This document shows, piece by piece, positions 32,637 through 37,695 of a DNA stretch of 37,695 nt (positions are counted from its first letter, which is position 1; the number at the start of each line of letters is the position of its first letter). The position numbers were made by a program, and so were the translations under genes. The notes beneath the pieces are model-generated. The model ran no database searches. It had not been told where the DNA came from and saw nothing but the letters and a program-made list of their open reading frames with translations. This DNA comes from Desulfobacterales bacterium (lineage in GTDB: Bacteria > Desulfobacterota > Desulfobacteria > Desulfobacterales > Desulfosalsimonadaceae). The stretch lies in assembly GCA_018335195.1 (NCBI GenBank), contig JAGXKN010000033.1, positions 1 through 37,695 of the forward strand. Direction: 5' to 3'.

Positions 32637-33266
32637 ATGGAAATCCTGATTGCCACCATTGCCGGACTTGCGCTGATGGTCATTGTTGTGCTTATCGGCA
32701 CCCGCGGCAGGCCCGGCAGGTTTGTCAGTGCTGTCGGGCAACTCCTGGCAGTCATTGGCGGCAACCGATGGCAGGTGTTTGTCTTCGTGCTTGCCGCAGG
32801 TATTGCAGGGGTGTTTGCCTGGCTGCTGTATATTTATCCGTCTGCGGGCATCGGGGCGGCCCAGCCGATCCCGTTTTCCCACCGGGTGCATGCCGGGGTC
32901 AAGCAGATCGATTGCCGCTTCTGTCACCCGTACGCGGAGCGCTCTACGTATCCGGGCGTGCCGCCGGGGCAGAAGTGCCTGTTCTGCCATGATCACATTA
33001 TCGCCGGGCACCCGGAGATCCGGAAGGAGCACGATTATTTCAACACCAATACGCCTGTGCCGTGGCGCAAGGTGAATTATCTGCCGGAGCACGTGTTTTT
33101 CAATCATCAGCGCCACATCAAAAAGGATGTGGCCTGCCGGGAGTGCCACGGCGATGTGGAAAGTATGGACCGGCTGAAGGGAAGGGACTTTAAAATGGGA
33201 TTCTGCCTGGACTGCCACAGGAAAAAGGATGCCAATATTGGCTGCTGGCTGGCATGCCACAATTAA
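32637..33266 (+). CDS. actA: Pentaheme c-type cytochrome ActA of alternative complex III
   Basis: The 209-residue membrane-anchored protein has two N-terminal hydrophobic stretches (about 1-20 and 45-68), then PIPFSHRVHAGVKQIDCRFCH (first heme near residue 93), CLFCH, CRECH and CLDCH, and CWLACH as a CxxxCH fifth site. The PxxFSHxxHAG lead and the NTNTPVPWRKV segment match ActA. It would accept electrons from ActB and pass them to the monoheme cytochromes or the oxidase. In the textbook ACIII order actA comes first; here it follows actF, three bases away. Immediately after its stop lies a strong hairpin. Confidence 0.9.
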   Translation: MEILIATIAGLALMVIVVLIGTRGRPGRFVSAVGQLLAVIGGNRWQVFVFVLAAGIAGVFAWLLYIYPSAGIGAAQPIPFSHRVHAGVKQIDCRFCHPYAERSTYPGVPPGQKCLFCHDHIIAGHPEIRKEHDYFNTNTPVPWRKVNYLPEHVFFNHQRHIKKDVACRECHGDVESMDRLKGRDFKMGFCLDCHRKKDANIGCWLACHN

Positions 33267-33267
33267 A

Positions 33268-33292
33268 GCCTGAACAAATACTTTGTTCAGGC
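33268..33292 (+). terminator. Perfect 11-bp hairpin after actA
   Basis: GCCTGAACAAA and TTTGTTCAGGC form a perfect 11-base stem with a three-base loop, starting one base after the actA stop. No U-tract follows on the plus strand, so it may weaken read-through or mark an mRNA processing or stability point between the act and cco halves. Confidence 0.45.
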
Positions 33293-33297
33293 AAAAC

Positions 33298-33445
33298 CCA
33301 AATCCCGAAATTCGAATATCGAAACAAATTCGAAATTCAAATGACCGAATATTTGAGTCCATTTATTGCAACGACCGGTTTATGTCATTCAATCATTCGA
33401 ATTCTGGTCATTGTTTCGGATTTCGCGCTTCGAATTCCGGATTTG
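33298..33445. repeat. Large A+T-rich inverted repeat (TTCGAATATCGAAA family)
   Basis: The left arm (33300-33350; CGAAATTCGAATATCGAAAC, then TTCAAATGACCGAAT) pairs imperfectly with the right arm (33395-33445; ATTCGAATTCTGGTCATTG, then CGCTTCGAATTCCGGATTT) around a 45-base loop. The same left arm occurs alone at 6.62 kb. It is unlike the G+C-rich neighbours and appears inserted between actA and ccoN. Confidence 0.7.
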
Positions 33446-33492
33446 CGCTTTCAGATCAAATCGTGAACAATTAGCAACAGTGGGGAAAACGC

Positions 33493-34863
33493 TTGACCGA
33501 AACCGAGACCATCAAACTGTCAGACTATGCAACGGCCAAGGGATTCTGCCTGACTTCGGCTTTTTGGATGATGGCGGCCACGTTTATGGGGCTGCTGGGG
33601 GCCACAGAGCTGATTGCCCCTGCGGTGACCGAAAATATCGGCGGGCTGGTTTTCGGCCGGGTGCGGCCCACCCATGTCAATTTGGTGCTCTTCGGGTTTG
33701 CCACGCCCGGGCTCTTGGCGGCCACGTTTTATTTTTTCCCCCGGGTGCTGCAGACCCGGCTGTACAGCGAAAAGCTGGGCGTTTTCACGGTGATTGCCTG
33801 GAATATCATGCTCGTGTGCACGGTGGCCACGCTGCTTTCCGGGAACACCCAGGCCCGGGAATACGCGGAGATGATCTGGCCGGTGGATATCCTGGTGGTG
33901 CTGGCATTTGCCCTGATCGTGTTCAACTTTTTCATGACCGTGCAGCGGCGCACCGAGCCCCTGATTTATGTTTCGATCTGGTATGCCTGTGCGGCCGCGG
34001 TGCTGACCATGCTGACCTATGCCCTGGGCAACGTGATCTGGCGGCCAGACGGCGGTGCGCTCACAGGCATCCCGGATGCCATCCTGCTGTGGTTTTACGG
34101 GCATAACATTTTCGGGCTGCTTTTGACCCCGCTGTCGATCGGGGTGGCCTATTACGTGGTGCCAAAGGCCATCCGGGCGCCGCTTTACAGCCACACCCTG
34201 TCTCTTTTGGGGTTCTGGGCGCTGATCGTCGTGTACACGCATATCGGCACTCATCACCTGCTGCAGGTGCCCGTACCCACATGGCTCAAGGTGGTGGCCA
34301 TTGTGGATAGCATTGCCATGGTCATTCCGGTCATGGCGTTTCTGATTAACATCTGGTACACGGCCAGGGGCAAGCTGGGCGCGATTCACGCGGATATCGG
34401 CGCCAAGTTCGTTTTCACGGGCACGATCATGTATTTCTTTGTCAGCATCCAGGGCTCCATGATGGCCCTGCCCCAAGTCCAGCGGGTCACGCACTTTAAC
34501 AACTGGGTGGTGGGCCATGCCCACATCGGCGTGCTGGGATTTTCGGGCATGATCGCCCTGGGCGGGCTGTATTACGTGCTGCCCCGGATGACCGGCAAGC
34601 CTTTGTTCTCGCGGTTTCTGGCCGATTTCCAGTACTGGCTGATACTGATCGGCGTGGTGGGCTTTACGGTGATTCTCACCATTGCCGGCTTGATCCAGGG
34701 CAATGCGTGGCTAAACGGCGAGACCGTCTACCGGGTGCTGCCGGAGATTCACCTGTATTACGTGATCCGGGCCGCGCTGGGCGTGCTGATCTTTGTTTCC
34801 GCCGTGCTCGGGTTCTACAACATCGCGCGGACCATGTTCATGCCTGAAAGAGGTGCCGGATGA
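33493..34863 (+). CDS. ccoN: cbb3-type oxygen reductase catalytic subunit (CcoN)
   Basis: The 456-residue, roughly twelve-helix heme-copper subunit shows the cbb3 metal ligands: RPTHVNLVLFG (low-spin heme His), LLWFYGHNIFGLLL (CuB His), VVYTHIGTHHLLQVPVPTW (cross-linked Tyr candidate and CuB His pair) and NNWVVGHAHIGVLGFSG (heme b3 and heme b His). It would reduce oxygen with high affinity, supplied with electrons by CcoO. The start is TTG: a TAG lies eight codons upstream in frame and the next ATG would delete the first helix, which begins KLSDYATAKGFC. GTGGGGAAAA precedes it. It overlaps ccoO by four bases (ATGA). Confidence 0.92.
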   Translation: MTETETIKLSDYATAKGFCLTSAFWMMAATFMGLLGATELIAPAVTENIGGLVFGRVRPTHVNLVLFGFATPGLLAATFYFFPRVLQTRLYSEKLGVFTVIAWNIMLVCTVATLLSGNTQAREYAEMIWPVDILVVLAFALIVFNFFMTVQRRTEPLIYVSIWYACAAAVLTMLTYALGNVIWRPDGGALTGIPDAILLWFYGHNIFGLLLTPLSIGVAYYVVPKAIRAPLYSHTLSLLGFWALIVVYTHIGTHHLLQVPVPTWLKVVAIVDSIAMVIPVMAFLINIWYTARGKLGAIHADIGAKFVFTGTIMYFFVSIQGSMMALPQVQRVTHFNNWVVGHAHIGVLGFSGMIALGGLYYVLPRMTGKPLFSRFLADFQYWLILIGVVGFTVILTIAGLIQGNAWLNGETVYRVLPEIHLYYVIRAALGVLIFVSAVLGFYNIARTMFMPERGAG

Positions 34864-35795
34864 AAATGACCCCTGCGGTAATATTTGCCGGAAGCGTTTT
34901 GATTCTGGCCGCGGTGGTGGCCATCGTAGTGGTGCTGCCATTTTATCACACCAGTCAAACCGAGCCCTCTGCGATTTTCCGGCCCAGGACCGCCGCCGAA
35001 TCCAGGGGCCGGCAGATCTATATCGAAAACGGGTGCGTGTACTGCCACAGCCAGTCCGTCCGCACCATTGATTGGGGCCTCGGCGCCGAGCGGATAGCCA
35101 GGGCCGGCGATTACGTGGAAGACCGGCCCATCCTGCTCGGATCCCAGCGCACCGGGCCGGATTTGTCCCAGCAGGGCGGCGAGCACCCGGATGACTGGCA
35201 CAAGGCGCATTTTGTCAACCCCCGGTATACGAGCCCTTTGTCAATCATGCCGGCCTTTGAATTCCTGGGAGAGGAAAAGCTCGATCACCTGACCGCCTAC
35301 GTGCAGAGCCTGGGGATGAAGGATGCGGACCGCCGCGTGGCCCGGCAGGAAAAATGGAAGCAAAAGGCGGTTGAAGCCTATGAAAATGGGCCTGATCAAA
35401 ACGTGCAATGGCTGCACTCCCGGGTGCCCGAGCAGTGGCAGAAACTGCCCAACCCGTACGGGACCTCGGATGCCGGTCTTGCCCGCGGGCACAAGATTTA
35501 CCAGGATTTCTGCATGGGATGCCACGGTCCCATCGGCGACGGCATGGGCCCGGCCCAGCCGTATCTGTATCCGCCGCCGCTGAACTTCACCGTATTACAG
35601 GACCGGGGCATAACCGGCGGGATCCTGTATTACCAGATCATGAACGGCATTACCGGCACGGCCATGCCGTATTTCAAAAAGCACCTGGAATCCGAGAAAA
35701 TTTGGGATGTGGGCAATTACGTGGCGGTCTACTTTATCAACCAGAGTGATGCCGGAGACAATGCCGGCGGCATTGATGCGGCTTACGAGCCGTAG
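34860..35795 (+). CDS. ccoO: Diheme cytochrome c subunit: CcoO with fused second cytochrome c domain
   Basis: After an N-terminal membrane anchor (about 6-28) comes a CcoO-type domain: GRQIYIENGCVYCHSQSVR (heme CVYCH at 59-63), LLGSQRTGPDLSQQGG and NPRYTSPLSIMPAFEFL, with the axial Met in SIMPAF. A linker of about 50 residues leads to a second class I cytochrome c domain with CMGCHGPIGDGMG at 218-222 and GTAMPYFKKHL (axial Met). Standard CcoO is monoheme; here the second domain resembles one half of CcoP, and no full-length CcoP is found in the window. So one polypeptide may combine both roles. Translation is coupled to ccoN. Confidence 0.9.
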   Translation: MKMTPAVIFAGSVLILAAVVAIVVVLPFYHTSQTEPSAIFRPRTAAESRGRQIYIENGCVYCHSQSVRTIDWGLGAERIARAGDYVEDRPILLGSQRTGPDLSQQGGEHPDDWHKAHFVNPRYTSPLSIMPAFEFLGEEKLDHLTAYVQSLGMKDADRRVARQEKWKQKAVEAYENGPDQNVQWLHSRVPEQWQKLPNPYGTSDAGLARGHKIYQDFCMGCHGPIGDGMGPAQPYLYPPPLNFTVLQDRGITGGILYYQIMNGITGTAMPYFKKHLESEKIWDVGNYVAVYFINQSDAGDNAGGIDAAYEP

Positions 35796-35805
35796 GAGCA
35801 CAAAA

Positions 35806-36063
35806 ATGTATTTTCCGTATTTTGCTACATACATGGCCGTGGGTATCGCGCTGGCGATTGCGGCATTTGTGTGGGCCCTGAAAAACGGGCAGTTTACAGA
35901 CCAGCAGCGGGCCCGGTTTCTGCCCCTGGAAGACGATGCCGGTGCCGGGGAGGTAAAAAGATCCCGTATGGGCCGGCTGGAAATCCTGGCCCTGGGTTTT
36001 CTGGCCTGCGCCGGGCTTGCCGCCAGCGCGGCGGTGCTGGTCTTCGCACTGGTGTCCTTTTAA
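35806..36063 (+). CDS. CcoS-like small membrane protein
   Basis: The 85-residue protein has a first helix and the following segment MAVGIALAIAAFVWALKNGQF, then TDQQRARFLPLEDD, close to the CcoS pattern (helix, W-x-(3)-GQF-D, then a short acidic end), and a second helix (about 58-82) that normal CcoS lacks. CcoS helps insert heme and copper into cbb3 oxidase. The ATG at 35806 follows TAGGAGCACAAAA; a longer reading starting at 35707 lies inside ccoO and is rejected. Confidence 0.65.
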   Translation: MYFPYFATYMAVGIALAIAAFVWALKNGQFTDQQRARFLPLEDDAGAGEVKRSRMGRLEILALGFLACAGLAASAAVLVFALVSF

Positions 36064-36078
36064 AACGGAGGTCAACGC

Positions 36079-36354
36079 ATGCGTTTTTTTGATTTGCTCA
36101 ACAACCTCCACATATTCATGTACCTGTTTCCGGCCCTGGGATTTATCCTGGTTTTCGGCCTGGCCCTGGCATATTCGCATTTCCGGTCCCAAGGCGATCA
36201 GCAGCGGTTCATCGAAATCGCCCACCGCTATCCCGAGGGGCTGGAAAGCCGGGATGCACCCTTTCCCCTGGCCATGACCATGATTATCATCGCCACCGTG
36301 GTGTGGGCTTTTTTCTACATCCTGTTTGTGGGGATATCCGGGCTGGTGATCTAG
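36079..36354 (+). CDS. Small two-helix membrane protein of the oxidase cluster
   Basis: The 91-residue product has a first helix FMYLFPALGFILVFGLALAY, an amphipathic loop (RFIEIAHRYPEGLESRDAPFP) and a second helix LAMTMIIIATVVWAFFYILF. The ESRDAPFPL-then-helix arrangement recalls the segment before the membrane helix of CcoP, suggesting a stand-alone anchor without hemes, but the match is loose. AACGGAGG lies before the ATG, 15 bases after the CcoS-like gene. A role in oxidase assembly or as an accessory subunit is inferred from position only. Confidence 0.7.
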   Translation: MRFFDLLNNLHIFMYLFPALGFILVFGLALAYSHFRSQGDQQRFIEIAHRYPEGLESRDAPFPLAMTMIIIATVVWAFFYILFVGISGLVI

Positions 36355-36401
36355 TGGTTTGAAACCGGGGAACGGCGCAGGTTGTTTGTGGATTCAAAAG
36401 G

Positions 36402-36418
36402 ACCCGGTGCCGCCGGGT
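36402..36418 (+). promoter_or_regulatory. Short hairpin in the gap before the next small gene
   Basis: ACCCGG and CCGGGT pair around TGCCG, followed by TTGT, 17 bases before the ATG at 36435. It may be a weak attenuating or stabilising hairpin. Confidence 0.3.
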
Positions 36419-36434
36419 TTGTAAGGGGATAAAA

Positions 36435-36662
36435 ATGAAAGACAACAACGGACACGGATCATTGTTTCGTACGTGGGTGATTATCAGCATGCTGCTGGTG
36501 CTGATCGTGGCCAAGGGCTTTTTTGCATTCGCGCTGGTGGGAGACCGGGGGCAGCCGGACTGGAGCTACGGTACGGTGCAAGACGTGCCGGCTTCCTCGC
36601 CCTTTGCCGAGTATGAATTGGTACCGCATCCGCAGCACGTAAGAGGAGCCACGGGAGAATGA
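36435..36662 (+). CDS. Small single-helix membrane protein of the oxidase cluster
   Basis: The 75-residue protein has one membrane helix (about 12-38; WVIISMLLVLIVAKGFFAFALVG) and a tail DRGQPDWSYGTVQDVPASSPFAEYELVPHPQHVRG, placed outside if the N-terminus is inside. I do not recognise a named family. AAGGGG is seven bases before the ATG. Its TGA overlaps the ATG of the cytochrome c gene (ATGA), so it is made together with that cytochrome and may be a subunit or docking partner. Confidence 0.75.
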   Translation: MKDNNGHGSLFRTWVIISMLLVLIVAKGFFAFALVGDRGQPDWSYGTVQDVPASSPFAEYELVPHPQHVRGATGE

Positions 36663-37174
36663 TCAGGCGGATTCTTGTACTGGGTGTTTTGGGCGCGGTT
36701 GTGCTGGTCGGCGTTTATGCGGCGGTGACGCTTTATGATCGGTACATGCCTGCCGGCCGCATGTGGGAGACACCGGCTGTAAAACCGCACGACCAGCCCG
36801 TAGACCCAATGGGAGAAGGGGTGGTGCCGTTTTCCGGCGGGGAGGCCCAACTGCGGGCAACGCCCGCCCAAAATCTCCATCCCCCTTATGACCGGGTTGA
36901 CAATGAAATCCGCAAAAAGGGCAAAATCGCTTACAACCGTTTTTGCGTGCAATGCCACGGCAGGCATTATGACGGCATGGGCACGGTGGGCCAGAGTTTT
37001 TCTCCCCTGCCCACGGATCTGACGCGCCCGCAGGTGCAGAACATGCCCGCAGGAGAAATGTTTCGCTCCATCAGCTACGGCACGGAAAACGGCCGCCAGC
37101 CCCCGCTGCACGCCACCATCCCCCCGAAGGAACGCTGGTACGTGATTGCGTTTGTCAAGTCATTGGATGAATAA
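36659..37174 (+). CDS. Membrane-anchored monoheme cytochrome c (ActE-like or CcoP-like)
   Basis: The 171-residue protein begins with a membrane anchor (IRRILVLGVLGAVVLVGVYAAV), then a long linker with PVDPMGEGVVPFSGGEAQLR, and one class I cytochrome c domain with NRFCVQCHGRHYDGMGTVG (heme CVQCH at 96-100), a segment LPTDLTRPQVQNMPAGEM offering an axial Met, and WYVIAFVKSLDE at the end. In ACIII loci a monoheme ActE normally lies between actD and actF; that place is empty here, so this gene is the best ActE candidate. It could alternatively feed the oxidase like a CcoP domain. Last gene of the run. Confidence 0.82.
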   Translation: MIRRILVLGVLGAVVLVGVYAAVTLYDRYMPAGRMWETPAVKPHDQPVDPMGEGVVPFSGGEAQLRATPAQNLHPPYDRVDNEIRKKGKIAYNRFCVQCHGRHYDGMGTVGQSFSPLPTDLTRPQVQNMPAGEMFRSISYGTENGRQPPLHATIPPKERWYVIAFVKSLDE

Positions 37175-37301
37175 TGATTTTTAGGGGAAGTCACCGGGAA
37201 AAAATCGTGTTTAAAAGTTTATCCAGGGGTTGGGAGGCTTGTCAAAAGGGGGGGGCAACCCGCATGGTTTATCTTTGATCCGCGGGAGATTTGAATCTTT
37301 C

Positions 37302-37459
37302 GTGAATTGGATGGGGGAAGCTGTTGAGGCGTTGGACCAGGGCGGGACGGCGGGGTGGTTTGCGCAGATGCATCGGGCGCGCCAGCGGACGGCATATGCG
37401 TAAACTTCCCCGCCGGCCTGACCCTGCGAAAATTCTTGAAGCCCGATGCTTTTTTGCAG
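37302..37459 (-). repeat. 158-bp dispersed repeat, copy 2 (inverted relative to copy 1)
   Basis: The reverse complement matches 5382-5539 along its length, with shared blocks CTGCAAAAAAGCA, AATTTTCGCAGGGTC, GCCGTCCGCTG, CGCGCCCGATGCATCTGCGC and CCGCCGTCCCGCCCTGG. It lies beyond the end of the oxidase run. Both copies produce the same spurious peptide pattern (FRRV.PAGKF...PSA.APDASAQ), so translated similarity here does not indicate a gene. Confidence 0.8.
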
Positions 37460-37695
37460 AGCCTTGTGAAGTTGAGAGCGCCTGGGAAAAGACAGTATTC
37501 AACGCCGATCCGCGAGCCTCGCTTGCCGGGACAGCCGCCTGCCGCTGCACTCGGGCCGGGCATCTCTAAGGCTCGCTTCGCGGCGGCTCGGCAAACTCGC
37601 CTTTCGGCTCAAACAAAGCCGGCCGCCTGCTCCGCTTCGCCAAGAGCTGCTCCGGCCCTCGTGCAATGCGCCATGCGGCAGCCCCGTCAACCTCC
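37460..37695. other. Gene-free G+C-rich tail
   Basis: Together with 37175-37301 this is the gap after the cytochrome gene. From about 37500 it is a very G+C-rich sequence with recurring short words (GGCTCGCTTCGC, CTCCGCTTCGCC, GCCGCCTGC). All frames give low-complexity Arg/Ala/Ser-rich peptides, so I see no gene. It may be part of another multicopy element running past the window edge. Confidence 0.45.

Noticed and set aside
33520-34524. 334-codon minus-strand frame opposite ccoN
   Set aside because: Histidine- and proline-rich mirror of a membrane protein; no support as a gene.
37219-37563. 114-codon minus-strand frame near the window end
   Set aside because: Reads through the second copy of the 158-bp repeat and low-complexity DNA.
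1-37695. tRNA, rRNA, CRISPR array, prophage or insertion-sequence transposase
   Set aside because: Reading both strands gave no cloverleaf with a TTCRANY-type arm in a gap, no regularly spaced direct repeats and no transposase or phage gene; structure-based RNA searches could not be run.

Overview
The window is G+C-rich bacterial chromosome with tightly packed short operons. The gene content fits an uncultured or little-studied member of the Desulfobacterota: stand-alone B12-type radical SAM proteins, a DUF6485 cysteine-rich protein, a NifX/NifB-like protein, a YkgJ cysteine-cluster protein and an ActB of the alternative complex III (ACIII) type. The taxonomic call is inference from gene content, not from a marker gene. 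No rRNA, tRNA, CRISPR array, transposase or phage gene was seen.

Layout. 1-5.2 kb: the 5' part of an acyl-CoA dehydrogenase (cut by the window edge), a B12-binding radical SAM/DUF4070 protein, a 55-codon small ORF, a DUF6485 protein whose start looks frameshifted at an A6 run, a second B12-binding radical SAM protein and a PaaI-type thioesterase. 5.2-5.8 kb: non-coding, made largely of dispersed repeats. 5.8-13.0 kb: an EEP-family hydrolase, adenine deaminase with an acidic partner protein, a HAD protein coupled to a DUF1232/J-domain protein, endonuclease III, and a PP-loop tRNA-thiolase-like gene overlapping a molybdenum-carrier-like gene. 13.0-20.4 kb: signalling genes, namely a 1431-residue degenerate-GGDEF/ATPase/HEAT protein, a CBS-pair protein, a PAS histidine kinase and a NifX-like protein. 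20.6-26.5 kb: an acetate-type transporter (SatP), a YheT-like hydrolase, a YkgJ protein, and malate synthase plus isocitrate lyase.

26.6-37.2 kb is the most interesting part. It is a co-directional run encoding an alternative complex III (ActB, ActC, ActD, ActF, pentaheme ActA), then a cbb3-like oxygen reductase (CcoN, a diheme CcoO with a fused second cytochrome domain, a CcoS-like protein, two small membrane proteins) and a membrane-anchored monoheme cytochrome c. Together they would carry electrons from quinol through ACIII and c-hemes to oxygen. With SatP and the glyoxylate shunt directly upstream, the right half reads as acetate uptake, anaplerosis and high-affinity aerobic respiration, which is notable in a lineage best known for anaerobes.

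Three families of dispersed non-coding repeats recur: a 158-bp element present twice in opposite orientation (about 5.4 kb and 37.4 kb); a palindromic element with a GGGGCGAACCTGTG core at three sites, two of them full hairpins between convergent genes; and an A+T-rich element with TTCGAATATCGAAA, once as a fragment and once as a large inverted repeat between the act and cco genes. Many apparent small ORFs in the gaps are readings of these repeats and are not annotated as genes.
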